DNA of 33,459 nt from the NCBI GenBank assembly GCA_003990745.1, contig RBNI01000326.1, forward strand, positions 1 to 33,459, given 5' to 3'. Positions 1-10,049 of this stretch are shown in pieces. The translations under genes and the position numbers were made by a program. The stretch's first letter is position 1. The number at the start of each line of letters is the position of its first letter. The notes below the pieces were generated by a model. The model made no database searches. It had not been told where the DNA came from and worked only from the letters and a program-made list of their open reading frames with translations. The DNA is from Jimgerdemannia flammicorona. Its lineage: Eukaryota; Mucoromycota; Endogonomycetes; Endogonales; Endogonaceae.

Positions 1-42
<42 letters not shown>
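1..42. repeat. Poly-A run at window edge
   Basis: Forty-two consecutive A open the window. G1 on the minus strand runs up to this point without reaching a recognisable integrase or 3' LTR. The run may be the tail of a retroposed element inserted into G1, or an assembly edge. It cannot be resolved from inside the window. Confidence 0.9.
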
Positions 43-45
<3 letters not shown>

Positions 46-840
46 ATGATATTCCAACTCATATTCTTGCCACATCCAGAGATATTTAGTGATGGCAGAG
101 ATTCTTATTTCCATTTTATAGTAGTTGAGGGTATAGTGGTATGAGTTTCTGGTAAAGATATTCAAGCTTGGAGTCCTTCTTATATGCATTCTTATAGCTC
201 TTTTAATATTAGAGAATATCTAATATTAGACTGATAGATCTTAGTGGTTCCTTGACCTTGCTGTTTGGCAGATAGCAGGCATTTTATTTTGTAGTAAGTT
301 TCTTATTTATGGATAATATCTTATACTCCTTTTTGACACTTCTTTTATATCTTAAGAGTCTTCTTCTTTGGTCCAGAGAGTAGGGTTATCTGATTTGGAG
401 TAGTATACTACTAAGATCACTATGAGTTACAATAAGTTCAGATGCAGATCATCTTCTGGTGAAGATGAGTCACAGTTGAGTCATAATTTGTAACCAGAGA
501 CTTATAAAGTCTGAGCAGTCTCCTGACTTCTGATGTCATTAGTTTCAAAGATATTGTTATACTAACTATAAGTATATTATATAATTCTTATAGGATTTAT
601 AGATAGATAAGAGTATCAGAAACTCAAATCTTTATATTGTCAAGGTATATGTATCTATTTTGAATAGAAATATTCTTATATACTTTCTTCATAATATTGC
701 TTAAATTTTTTATATATTGGTATCCTTGGATATTCTTTTTTAACTTCTTTAAATATATAGACTAGTAGTAATATTACTAATCACTATAAAGTCATTCTTT
801 AGAATACTTCAGGAAAGTATATTAGCTACTTTATTTTTGA
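43..840 (-). other. G1 region 3' of RNase H, unassigned
   Basis: In a Gypsy element the integrase should follow RNase H here. I could not find the HHCC, DDE or GPF/Y signatures in any minus-strand frame. Short coherent stretches occur but are not diagnostic. The stretch is AT-rich and full of TAA and TAG. It is either a very eroded integrase N-terminus or a deletion or insertion junction. Confidence 0.35.
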
Positions 841-1270
841 TACCAGTAATGTACTTGATTTCAATATTAAAGGATATAAGGATCTACATTCATTGTGCTT
901 GTCTCTTCATAAAAATTAATTATATCTGAATCTTAATAGTCTGTCTATAAGTTAAATTTCTTACTGAGAAGGAAATATCTTTATGATTACAGAGATTAGA
1001 TAATAGTAAGAAGTTTCTTGTCTTGTATTGTATAGTTCTTTTTATGCTCATTCAGCTTCTGGAACAGATATATGACTGGGTATTCATACTGGCTCAATAC
1101 AGCTCTAATTATAATATTTGAAATATCTGTAGTAATAATAAAGAGTCCTATAGAGTCTGAGCTGATCAGAATTGGTATATTAGTCAGCATTCTCTTGAGG
1201 ATATTTATTGCTATGGTGTATTTTTCTGTCTATTCTTTTTTGATATTAGTTCTCTTCTTGCAAAGACTTA
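840..1270 (-). pseudogene. G1 RNase H domain (decayed)
   Basis: This is the RNase H-like domain that follows the Gypsy reverse transcriptase and degrades the RNA strand of the RNA:DNA hybrid. An open stretch at 996-1,190 reads ...ITTDISNIIIRAVLSQ... then ...LNEHKKNYTIQDKKLLTII, matching the family pattern of a T-D-A-S start, a G-A-V-L-S-Q strand and an N-Y-x-x-x-D/E-K-E-L-L-A helix. Further along, at about 860-890, the end of the domain reads IEIKYITGIKNKVANILS, the usual Y-I-P-G-K-x-N-x-x-A-D-A-L-S exit. Changes such as A to I or V and D to N fit C-to-T / G-to-A decay. A poly-T run at 1,470-1,486 lies just upstream. Confidence 0.8.
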
Positions 1271-1479
1271 TAAGTAAAGAGACAATTGCTGAGAATTCTT
1301 AAATAAATCTTTAGTAGTATCTAGCTAATTTATTGAATCCTTGTAAGGACTTAAGAGTCTTCAGAATGGGCTAATTATAGATTGCTTCAGTCTTTTTGGA
1401 GTTGACAGTAATACTATTTACTAAGACAATATATCATAAATATTTAATTTTCTTCTTAAAAAAGTAGTATTTTTTTTTT

Positions 1480-2030
1480 TTTTTTTCTGAGAGCTTATAT
1501 TCTTGGAGTATATCAAAAACTATCTGTAGAGATTATTGGTAAACAGTACTGCTTGTGCTATATATTAGGATATCATCTAAATATACTAGTATAAATACTC
1601 TAAGATATTTTCAAAATATATCATTCATCAGTATCTAGAAGATTATTAATGCATTAGTGAGTCTAAAAAGTATTACACAGAATTTATAATATCTAAATAT
1701 TGTTTGAAATACTGTATTTGAGCTATTTTCTTCTTTTATATGAATTTGGTGATATCTAGATATAAGATCAATAAATGAAAAGATCTTGACATTATATACT
1801 TTATTTAGTAGTTTATTGATTTATGAGAGTATATATCAGTTCTTAACAGATATCTAATTGAGTACTTAGTAATCAATATATATGTAGAGGCTTCTATCTT
1901 TCTTGTAGATAAAAGGATTAGTATACTATATAGTAATTTTGATAGATATATGTATGAGGCCTTTATTTGATAGATCTGCTAGCTATTTCTTGAGATTTTC
2001 TAGTTCATACTGAGCTAGTTAATAGATTTT
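1480..2030 (-). pseudogene. G1 reverse transcriptase (decayed)
   Basis: RNA-dependent DNA polymerase domain of the Gypsy Pol. The minus strand gives the palm motifs in order: a basic segment with YKKDRSLYIYIDY at about 1,900, then FSFIDLISRYHQIHIKEE, then FRLTNA in place of the usual F-G-L-T-N-A-P, and finally the catalytic loop VYLDDILIY at about 1,563-1,590. The YLDD box is intact although in-frame stops lie on both sides of it. Proline to leucine or isoleucine and glycine to arginine changes match transition decay. A 17-base poly-T (1,470-1,486) sits between this domain and RNase H and may be slippage or the tail of a tiny insertion. Confidence 0.85.
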
Positions 2031-2329
2031 ATAGTAGAGAGAGTCTACTCCTAGAGTGGTTTTAATGCTATATTTTACTGCTTGAGTAGATAGTAGTTCT
2101 TAAAGTTCTTGAAAGACATCTTCATAGTCTTTGAGTAGTTCCTAGAGGCTTTTTTCTTTATTATCTTTATTCTTCAATATTTCAGAATATCATCATTATC
2201 ATCTTCTACTGATACCTCCTTAATAATATATATATAGATATGCTGCTCTGATTTTCAGATTAGCTTCTTTATTTAAATAGTAGAGATGATATTATACTTG
2301 AGTTTTACTTTTTTCATAATCTGTTCTAG

Positions 2330-2655
2330 CTGTAACTTTATGTATCTTAGAGAAATTGTATTGGTTTATTAGTTAATATATAGATTTTCTTAAGTGAGTC
2401 AGAATTTTCCAAAGATAAGATTGTGTCTTAGAAGATATGTGATATAGAATATCTGCTTTATAGTATGGTCTCCTAGTTATAGAAGTATATTCTTATAGAT
2501 TTTAGAGAGTTTCTGAGTTATTCTATTTCTAAATATAGTAATGTTTCCTTCTGAGTTTCTTTGTATCTTGAGTCTGAACTTATTGACAGTCTCTTTGTTA
2601 AGATAGTACTTACTTATACCACTGTTGATGAGAATTTCAATAGGGATTTCTTTGA
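2330..2655 (-). pseudogene. G1 retropepsin-like aspartic protease (decayed)
   Basis: Protease that would cleave the Gag-Pol precursor. On the minus strand the active-site strand reads PIEILINSGISKYYLNKE at about 2,600-2,645, where the family has D-S/T-G-A. The catalytic Asp codon is now AAC (Asn), a G-to-A change, so this copy is inactive at the active site. The following text (KFRLKIQRN, then ITQKLSKIYK, then LRHNLIFGK) fits the flap and the second G-x-x-x-L/I-G strand of Gypsy proteases. It lies about 350 bases downstream of the dUTPase motif-V position. Confidence 0.75.
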
Positions 2656-2997
2656 TTTTCTCTTATAGATATATGTATTCAGAGTTGTCTTCTTATCAGA
2701 CAGCAATTGTTTCTAGAGAGACTTCTTCTTCCCAATTTTGTACATCTTTATCTTCATTATTAATATTCTTGATTTCTTTATCTTATTGTTTTAAGATGGC
2801 TGGCTTATACTTCTTAAATTGAGGATACATATAATATATTCTCTTATATATTTAAAATAGTATATATTAACTCTATGAGAATATCATTCTGTAGAGATAT
2901 ATTTATTGATAATATACTGGTACTATTTCTGGTCTCAGTCTTGAGGTTCTTTAATACAAACAATCTTCTATATCTTGGTTTTTTCCTTGGCCTTGTC

Positions 2998-3380
2998 AGG
3001 GTGTTTTTCTGTTAATATAAAAGCTATTTCTCCTCTATCAGAGAGTGAGAATTCATTGGTTTCTTTAACTTTAAGATCATTTTATATTACCTTGACAATG
3101 GCTTGGGCAATTTATTTTCTATATATGATTTTGACTATCTTCTATCTAGTATTATATAGTAGGACCTTAATTTTACCTCTGAATCCTTAATCTATAACTC
3201 CTCTAGCTATAAGGAGTCTTTCTTCCTTAGCTAGGCTATTTCTTTATATAAGACAGATGTAGGTTAATTTGAGAACTTCCATTCTAAATCTATACTAATG
3301 ATTACTTACTTGTCTGGTTTAATGGTTATTTCTATACTAGAGTAGGGATCATAGCCAGTATTAGCTTTATATACTTTATA
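2998..3380 (-). pseudogene. G1 dUTPase domain (decayed)
   Basis: dUTPases hydrolyse dUTP to dUMP and pyrophosphate and act as trimers. Minus-strand motifs in order: motif I TGYDPYSS at 3,339-3,356, motif II RNSLA preceded by a stop at 3,229-3,246, motif III GVID-stop-GFRG followed by KIKVLLYN at 3,175-3,201, and motif IV IAQAI at 3,097-3,111. A weak candidate for the glycine-rich motif V is RGEIAFILTEKHP at 2,998-3,036. One frameshift lies between motifs I and II. The spacing and order match the single-domain homotrimeric family. It sits between the Gag zinc knuckle and the protease, as in G3 and G4. The motif III Asp survives, but stops in motifs II, III and IV make it a pseudogene. Confidence 0.85.
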
Positions 3381-3507
3381 TGGAATTTTTGCAATAATGT
3401 AGAATCTCTTATATAATCTTGATTTTTTCAGAGATTCCTTTAGAGTTATCTCCTATTATAGTGATAGTATATGAGGAGAATGGGGTTTTTTTTTATGTTG
3501 GTCTTCT

Positions 3508-5150
3508 TATCAGAGTATTTGTAAGATATATATCTTCTCTTTTTATAGTAGAAATATGTTTCTTTCTTTATAAGTTCTTTTAATTCCTTATCAGACAATT
3601 TCTTGAATATTTTTTGTAATTTTAGAGAGTCATTTCAAGGTTCATATTTCTTCTCAATTTGATATCACTTGTCTCTTTTATTGTTATTTCTATTGTCTCT
3701 TAGTTTTTGAGCTACTAAGATAGTATATATTCTGATAATAACTTATCATAAGAACTATTGCTCATGTGGGTAATTATATAGTCATTCTTGCTCTTAGATT
3801 TTTTCTGATAATTATCCAGAAAAAGTATTAAAGATGTATACTACTCTAGTTTCATTTACAGTTTATTCTCATTAGCTATATTCTATTCTTATAATATTTA
3901 GAAGAGTTTTTAATCTTATTACAAATACTTCTAAGTCTTCTTTTTCATCATTATATAATCAGAGGTTCTTGAGCTTAGTTCTGGCTTTAACAATATGGGC
4001 AGAGCTGCAGAACTATTAAATAATCAGCTCTTTTAGACCCATAATAGCTGGGTAGACTTTATGGTTAGGATAATTATCATCTTCTTCACTTGTATCAATT
4101 TTGATAAAGATTTCCCAGATAAGAGAGTATACTAGAAGATTGTATCACTACTAGATAGCTATATCTATAAAATGAGTGATAATGTTTTCTACTTATAAGT
4201 CTGCAGTTATATAGAGATCTTCAATTTCTTAGTATTTATTATTATTGAGAGTACTCTCTGAGTTCTGATTATCATTCCATTTATTAGTATGATAATTAGT
4301 ATCAACTTGTTCAATAAATATTATTACTTAGTCTACTTTATTTTTGAATAGTATAAGTCAAAGGTCTTCTGTAAGTTTGTTTGTTTTGATACTAAGATAG
4401 AGTTATCTACCAATATTATTCTACTATTCTCATCACTTATATAGTAAGATAGTAGTAGTCTTCTTTCAGATACTGTTATCTTAGAGGTAGTATAATGTAT
4501 AGTTATTTCTTCTATAATATTATCAAAGTGGGTGAGCTTGGTGACTAGTCTATAAGCTTATAGTTTTGACAAAGTTATTATTTGGTCTTCTGTAGTGATT
4601 TTTGGTAGACTTGATGTTCTTAGTAGTAGGTCTATAGCAGTACTGAGGTTACTGGTATTGGGTTCAGGTTTTTTTCAACTATTTTTCTAAATCAGAATAA
4701 TATAATAGAGGCTTCACTGAGTCTAGCAGTTTGTAATTCTCACTATTGGATTATCTTTGCTTATATATAGAGGACTCAGTGATAAAGGTGGGATTTCCTT
4801 TAATTAGTATAATATCTCTTATAGTTTAGAAAGATCTTGGCTTTATAGTAATAATTATTAGAGAGAAGATTTAGGAAATATTTACTTATAGCTTCAAAGA
4901 ATTCTCTTATATATTTCTTATAAAAGTGACTACTGATTAATTTTTCAAATTCCTTGAGTGTGGGCAACTTCTTTATTAAGTATGATGAATGTGTTGAATA
5001 CTTTTTAAATGGTTTTATTATTGAGTTTATTAAATTTCTCTTGGCTAGTATAGGTCTTAGTCTATTTAATGATGATTCTATTGACTTCTTTGACTTATCT
5101 AAAGAGTAGTCAGAGTGAAGGTATTCTTTAGCTATCACTAATGATTTTAG
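3508..5150 (-). pseudogene. G1 gag with CCHC zinc knuckle (decayed)
   Basis: Structural Gag of the element. The N-terminal part is a 112-residue lysine-rich open stretch at 4,800-5,138 that I cannot match to a domain. At about 3,880-4,150 the reading KARTKLKNL-stop-LYNDEKEDLEVF resembles the late part of Gypsy Gag (K-L-x-x-L-K-Q, then D/E...F..R/K-L). The zinc knuckle at 3,508-3,583 reads TYFYYKKRRYISYKYSDKK, a CX2CX4HX4C frame in which all three Cys and the His are now Tyr. Those are the products expected from TG-to-TA and CA-to-TA transitions. Several stops interrupt the frame. Confidence 0.7.
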
Positions 5151-5222
5151 TAATATTGACTGAGTTGTCTATATTTGTGGTAGGTTCTTTGAGAGAAGTT
5201 TACTCATAGGTAGAAGTAACTT

Positions 5223-5235
5223 CTACTATTACCAA
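5223..5235 (-). promoter_or_regulatory. G1 primer-binding site
   Basis: The minus strand reads TTGGTAATAGTAG two bases after the LTR end (TTACA). The opening TTGGTA is typical of tRNA-primed Gypsy elements. The same site in G3 reads TTGGTAACAGTAG, differing by one C/T transition. Confidence 0.7.
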
Positions 5236-5534
5236 ATTGTAATAAAACTATATGTTGATAGAATTAATATATTATGAATAATTAAGATAACTATTAGTCC
5301 TAAGTTCTGAGTTCTAGTGAAGAAGTGCTGAGTTCTAATTATCTATTATAGTGGTATAGTCTAAGTATTACTTTTGGATTCTTATACTGATAAAAGTATC
5401 ATTTTTATATCTCAAGTTAATTAGGCTCAGAATTATTAATAAGTCAGATCTGAGAATTCTGTAATAAGAATACTACTTTATTCTTATATTTGAAAAATGT
5501 AGAGCTGAGATTGCAATATACTCTATATAGAGGA

Positions 5535-5542
5535 TATTTATA
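5535..5542 (-). promoter_or_regulatory. TATA box in G1 LTR
   Basis: TATAAATA on the minus strand, in the context TGTATAAATATCC. The identical 13-base context occurs in the G3 LTR at 9,828-9,840, which supports a conserved promoter core. Confidence 0.65.
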
Positions 5543-5562
5543 CAGATTTGAAGCTATGACTA

Positions 5563-5605
5563 AATATAGTATATTGGATATATTTATATATAGTTATACT
5601 ATATT
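5563..5605. repeat. Inverted repeat in G1 U3
   Basis: An 11-base perfect inverted repeat: 5,563-5,573 (AATATAGTATA) pairs with 5,595-5,605 (TATACTATATT), leaving a 21-base AT loop. A second imperfect palindrome (TAGAAATTTCCA against TTGGAATTTCTA) follows at 5,649-5,672. They may be protein-binding sites in U3 or a by-product of low-complexity AT sequence. Confidence 0.6.
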
Positions 5606-6299
5606 CAATATCTATAACTACTAGTTGGAAATTTTATAGAAATTTTGGTAGAAATTTCCATTGGAATTTCTATCAGAAATTCTAGTAATAATTTATTACA
5701 CTATGCTATAAAATGTGATAACAGAATGAGTGACTGAAGAAACTCATAGCTATCAAATTGAAAAAGTGAAACACACTTTGTTGAAGACTTTGAGAAAAGT
5801 AATAGTGAAGATTAGAGTAATCTAGACCTATATCTAACTAAGATTATTTCTAAAAAAAACAGTCTATCTTAAAAAAAAAGAGAAAAAGACCAGTAGGAAG
5901 GCTATTCAGAAGAGTAGGCAGAAGAACTATCTAGAAAGAAGATGAAAAAGAGAAAGAAGAATAGATTGAAATATCTTCCCAGTCTCTCTCACCTTTTGTT
6001 CTAAAACCTATAACTTATAAAAGAAGTCATCTATCTGAAGATAAAGAAATAAAGCTAGAAGAATAAGAGCTCATTACTCTGAAGTCTAAGAAAAGTATAT
6101 CCTAAAGACTATATTCTGAAATATCTATAATAAAGTTTGGTAAAGTTCAAGAAGCTAAGATAGAAGTCTCTCTTCTGTAGTTCTTATAACTGATATCTAC
6201 TGAAGTCTAAAATATATTATTGAGAACCACTAGATCAAGTACTGGCTAAGTCCCAATTCTATAATAAGATCCTATACTAGCTACTAACTAGATAGCTGA

Positions 6300-6800
6300 A
6301 TAATATATCAGTATATACTTGTATAGAGATATTGGAGAACAAAAGGTAAAAATCCTCATTGATATAGGAGTAGCTATCTGTATTATTGCTAAAAGATTCT
6401 TAGACACCCTTTAGTGACCCATTGATAGATCATCCAATCTCAGTATTATAGTAGCAGATAAAGCCTGAATCCAACCTCTTAGAGAAGTATAAAATATCAC
6501 TATTACTCTTAAACACATTCAGTTCTCTATTCTAAAAGCTATTGTTACTAAAGCTATTATCTATAATATAATTTTTAATATTAACTGGATGAAGAAAATG
6601 AATATAGTCATTAACATTAGTCAACAGGTGCTCAAATTCAACTACAGAGAAAAGAAATACCAAATCAAGATGACCAGCTATAAGCAATCCAAGAAGATGA
6701 ATAATATTACTATTCAGAAAGAATATATTAGTAATGAAGAATCTGCTATAGAGAAAGAGAAAGAATCTGAAGATAAAAATGACCCAAGGCTTTATCAATA
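6300..6800 (+). pseudogene. G2 aspartic protease (decayed)
   Basis: The active-site strand reads KVKILIDIGVAICIIAKRF at about 6,343-6,402. The catalytic Asp is present, but the usual D-T/S-G reads DIG, an ACA-to-ATA type change. Further on, at about 6,560-6,690, IIYNIIFNINWMKKMNIVIN fits the G-x-D/N-W-L strand that closes the fold in Gypsy proteases, followed by a lysine-rich open stretch ending at 6,801. Stops at about 6,412-6,415 and in front of the region show that it is not functional. Confidence 0.65.
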
Positions 6801-8050
6801 AATCAATCTAGTAGTTGACAGGCTAGAAGATAATATATTAGCACAAGATACTATTTCTATTTCAATCAGAGCTATCACAGGATAAGCCAAAGGATGTCCT
6901 ACTTGTCTTAAGAGATATAAGTACTCTGAATACTCTTTCAAGATAATTGAAATAAGAAACTCATCTAGTATAGTCTGTCTCAAATGTTAGAGAAGAAAGA
7001 AGAAATATAATTACTCACAGAAGACATCTGATTCTACAACTGAAGCTATAGAAGTATAAGCAATCTAGAGATAAGAAGTAGCTAAGAAAGAGATCTCCAA
7101 ACCAAAAGAACTCTCTGAACTGATCTTCTAAGATAACTCTCACTAGACACTCTAGAAGATAATGATCCTTAGAATACTAAAGAAGAACTAAGTATAGTTA
7201 TCATTATTTCAAGATAAGAAACAAATCAGAAAAGAGCCCTTTTGGTAAGAAGATATTAGCATCAAATGGTCTTTCACTCTCTTCAAGAATACTACTACAT
7301 ATCAGTATTATATATTGGATTAGTAAGAAAGACAGAGATACTCTGAACCAATATCTCTCATCTAAAGAAACATACATTCAACTGACTTCAAGATCTGAAC
7401 TTACAAAACAAGAAATCACTACAGAAGAAGAAATAATAGACCCTGGATATATAGACAAATTTCTGAAAAATAGCTTTAAATAGATTTAATTCTATAGATG
7501 AGAGAAAATTTCCCAAGCAGTCTTTATAAAGATCAAGACACCCCAACTTTAGAAAGTTTTTGAACTAACTCAAGGTATAAGACAGATCAAAGAATTTAGA
7601 ACTCAGACAAAAAGAAGGTACATTCCCTTTAAGTCAATTACTTTAAGAAGAATATACTCTATTACTAACTAGTCAAACTTCAAAAATCTCATCCTACAAT
7701 CTAGAGAGCAGACTATCTTTGAAATATTTCATCACTAGACTTCAGAAATCTCTTCTTCAAATCAAATAAAGATCTCAGAAATCTTAATAGAGAAGGATAT
7801 ATATTTCCAGATAAGATGAACTCTGTAAATTTCTGAGCAATCAACCAAAGCTGGGACAGTCTTATTCTGTTAAAAGGAGTTATTATAGGCTATCTGATAC
7901 TATATTTCAACCAGATATATAGAGAAATCTATGAACTGAACCTATTAGTAAATGGCAAAAGATCTCAAAAGAAAGGAAAGACCTCTCTACAATATAGGAG
8001 AAAGTAAAGTCTTCTACCAATATTAGAGAAGAACTAATATCTCAGCAATA
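6800..8050 (+). other. G2 protease-RT spacer, unassigned
   Basis: About 1.25 kb of plus-strand text with recurrent coherent stretches and many stops. It holds CPTCLK and CLKC pairs at about 6,896 and 6,980, but no pattern I can name. It shows no dUTPase, chromodomain or integrase motif. It is longer than the usual distance between protease and reverse transcriptase, so it may hold an extra domain or an old insertion. Confidence 0.4.
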
Positions 8051-8059
8051 GTAGCAACT

Positions 8060-8760
8060 AGTAGAACTCTTTATAAATATCAAGATATCTTTACTACAGA
8101 TTATAATAACCTGTTATACAACTCATCATATCACTATAGTATAAATATAGAAAATACAACACCCACCCAATAGAAGCCTTATAGAATACCCTACTATCTA
8201 AAGATATTTGAGAAAGAATATATTTAGGAACTCTTAGACAATAGAGTCATCTGATTCTCTATTAGTCTCTGGGTCAGCCCTATACTTATTATACTAAAGA
8301 AAGGAGATAGAGACTTTATATATATTATAGAAAACTCAACTCAGTAATAGAAAAAGATACTTATCTCTAGCTCTAAATTGATGATCTCTTAGACTAACTA
8401 TAGAATATCAGAACTTCAGCAGTATGAATCTTTTTGCAGAATTCTATAAGATCTCAAGGATATTTAAAAGACAGTCTTATCTTAGAAAAATGGTTTGAAT
8501 ATCTCTAAATATCCTTTAGACTCTATAATATACCCCCAACCTTCTAGAGAATGATAAATACAGTCTATACCCCTCTGAGCCATTACTGTCTATTTGTCTA
8601 TATAGATGACTTCAATATTTATTCAACAAAATTCAAAAAACATTTACCTATAGAAATTCTTTCAGCTTACCTTAAAGAACTATCTGAGGCTTAATATTCA
8701 AAAGTACTACTTTTGAAAATAGAAACTTAAATTTCTTAAATTTATAGTCTTTAAGGAAGT
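8060..8760 (+). pseudogene. G2 reverse transcriptase (decayed)
   Basis: The plus strand gives the Gypsy RT motifs in order: FEKEYI at about 8,206, then VI-stop-FSISLWVSPILIILKK at about 8,246-8,305 (normally R-P-S-x-S-P-x-A-S-P), GDRDF, a degenerate I-D-Y-R position, and IDDLLD at about 8,378 between two stops at Gln positions. FRLYNIPPTF follows at about 8,518-8,547, and the catalytic box FVYIDDFNIYS at 8,593-8,625. The YIDD box (8,599-8,610) is intact. CAA-to-TAA, CCN-to-CTN and CGA-to-TGA changes are all visible within 150 bases, which makes this a good place to measure the mutation spectrum. Confidence 0.85.
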
Positions 8761-9029
8761 TATTCATATAGATCTAAAGAAAACTGAGAAGATTAATAAA
8801 TAGTCAATACTCAAGAGTCTGAAAGAAATACTATTATTCTTGATACTAGTATCTTATTACAAAAGATTTATTAAAAATTTTATTTAAATTACTATATCAA
8901 TTCAAACTCTTCTCAAGAAAGAAATACCATATAAATAGAAGAAACCATAAGAATTAAGCTTCAAAGAACTCAAGCACTATATAACTATAGTACTAGTCCT
9001 TATATGATCCAATCTATAGAAGTAATTTA

Positions 9030-9410
9030 TCTTATATATATATAGATACTTCTTAAGATAGCCTCAGAGCAGTCTTAGCCCAAGAGAGACCTGATCAGTA
9101 GCACTATATAATAGCTTATACTAGCTGAGCTATTAGTAAGCAACAAGTCAACTATAGTGGCTCCAAACTGGAATACCTTATAGTTATATAGACAATCACT
9201 CTGTTCAAGCACTACTTTATTTAAAAAAGAATTACTCTAATAACTAACTATACTGCTCTCAAATGACTATTCAACTATAAAAAACCTATTAGAATTCTTG
9301 CCCACTAGATTCTGATTCAAGAGAATAACAAAATTACTATCATCTTTAAGATAGAAAAGGTCTATAATAATGTTGATATGTTTTCTCACTAATCTCAATA
9401 AACCTGAAGA
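9030..9410 (+). pseudogene. G2 RNase H domain (decayed)
   Basis: Reads IDTS-stop-DSLRAVLAQERPDQ from about 9,041, then HYIIAYTS and ISKQQVNYSGSKLEYLIVI, then the L-T-N-Y-T-A-L-K strand (9,238-9,262) and VYNNVDMFS at about 9,361. This is the ordered set of RNase H-like motifs seen after Gypsy RT, ending in the N-x-A-D-x-L/F-S exit. Integrase should follow but the sequence changes to LTR-like text by about 9,541, so G2 is truncated here. Confidence 0.8.
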
Positions 9411-9540
9411 AGAATATACTCAGAAATATATTCTAAAGAAAGTTTTTATAACTACCACAAAAAAACCTTATCTGATAAGAACACCAGAAAGACTATCAAG
9501 AATAGATAAATATAGAAGAGAAATTATAACAATATTATAG

Positions 9541-9982
9541 TTGTATTTTAGTCTTAGTACTTTTTCATATCTTTTCTCTAATCTTTTCTTATCTTTTCTT
9601 GAATATTTTACTATATTCCAGTACCTTCTGAATGTCAAGAAATCTTCTCTTGGTACTAAGATATTACTAGAACACTTTTGTCTTTTCTCAGTACCAAGTA
9701 TATTATCTTAGCTAGTCATAGAACCTTTTGGAACATTGTAGAATTCTATTAGTCAACTTTGCTAAGAATCTATTTCTTGACCTTTCTCTTCTTTTCTAAG
9801 ATTCTTTCAGATCTTTCTTTCAGATCTTGTATAAATATCCATATTCTCTGCTTAAATAAAGCTCAGAATATTTTTCTTCCAGAATTCTTTTAAGAACACT
9901 TGAACCTATAAGTATCTCTTTAGATTTACTAAAACTACTAGATTTAGCTACTTTCTCTTAAAGAAACTAGAACCATTATACT
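9541..9982 (+). repeat. G3 5' LTR (limits approximate)
   Basis: A T-rich stretch ending just before the primer-binding site. It has a TATA box in the context TGTATAAATATCC (9,828-9,840) and an AATAAA signal at 9,855-9,860, giving U3-R-U5 order. The TATA context is identical to that of the G1 LTR. The left end is set near TGTATTTTAG but no second LTR is available to confirm it. Confidence 0.6.
9830..9860 (+). promoter_or_regulatory. TATA box and polyadenylation signal in G3 LTR
   Basis: TATAAATA at 9,830-9,837 is followed by AATAAA at 9,855-9,860. Such close spacing means the R region would be very short, as in compact fungal LTRs. Confidence 0.55.
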
Positions 9983-9995
9983 TGGTAACAGTAGT
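9983..9995 (+). promoter_or_regulatory. G3 primer-binding site
   Basis: TTGGTAACAGTAG starts directly after the LTR. It differs from the G1 site at one C/T position. The TTGGTA start suggests a tRNA 3'-end primer. I do not assign the tRNA. Confidence 0.6.
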
Positions 9996-10049
9996 ATAAT
10001 TATATAAGAAACCTTACATGAATTCAGAAACCAGTTTCGACTAGTTACA

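Larger units (their letters stand above)
43..5723 (-). mobile_element. G1: decayed Ty3/Gypsy LTR retrotransposon carrying a dUTPase
   Basis: Read on the minus strand, the order is 5' LTR, primer-binding site, gag with CCHC knuckle, dUTPase, aspartic protease, reverse transcriptase and RNase H, which is Gypsy order with an added dUTPase. The 5' LTR (5,238-5,723) begins TGTTATCAC and ends TTACA. The 3' part (integrase, 3' LTR) is not recognisable, and the window ends in poly-A. Stops are scattered through every domain and at least one frameshift is visible in the dUTPase, so the copy is dead. CpG is essentially absent. The primer site and the LTR TATA context match those of G3, so the two probably belong to one lineage. 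Confidence 0.85.
5238..5723 (-). repeat. G1 5' LTR
   Basis: About 486 bases with TG...CA ends: on the minus strand it starts TGTTATCAC and ends ATTACA beside the primer-binding site. Inside lie a TATA box (TATAAATA, 5,535-5,542) and an AATAAAG signal about 60 bases further at 5,476-5,482, the U3-R-U5 order expected of an LTR promoter. The U3 part contains two imperfect palindromes, 5,563-5,605 and 5,649-5,672. The partner LTR lies outside the window, so the ends are inferred from one copy. Confidence 0.75.
5724..9530 (+). mobile_element. G2: truncated Ty3/Gypsy element
   Basis: A plus-strand Gypsy fragment beginning next to the G1 LTR and ending where the G3 LTR starts. It has a protease, a long spacer, reverse transcriptase and RNase H, but no integrase and no LTR of its own that I can see. 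The first 600 bases (5,724-6,300) are lysine- and arginine-rich in the readable frames and may be the end of Gag, but I found no zinc knuckle and no dUTPase motif. Its protease and polymerase differ from those of G1, G3 and G4, so it belongs to another Gypsy lineage. Confidence 0.75.

Noticed and set aside
1072..1302. 76-codon plus-strand open frame
   Set aside because: It is the antisense of the G1 RNase H, which has recognisable motifs on the minus strand.
1470..1486. Poly-T in G1 as a LINE or SINE insertion
   Set aside because: The RT and RNase H of G1 continue on both sides and no duplication or element body is seen. Slippage is sufficient.
2625..3190. Plus-strand open frames with hydrophobic stretches (65 and 71 codons), possible small membrane proteins
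   Set aside because: They are antisense shadows of the G1 protease and dUTPase. The hydrophobicity comes from AT-rich antisense of Lys/Glu codons.
6532..6983. Minus-strand open frames of 88 and 62 codons
   Set aside because: They overlap the G2 protease region on the plus strand, which has family motifs. No signal of their own.
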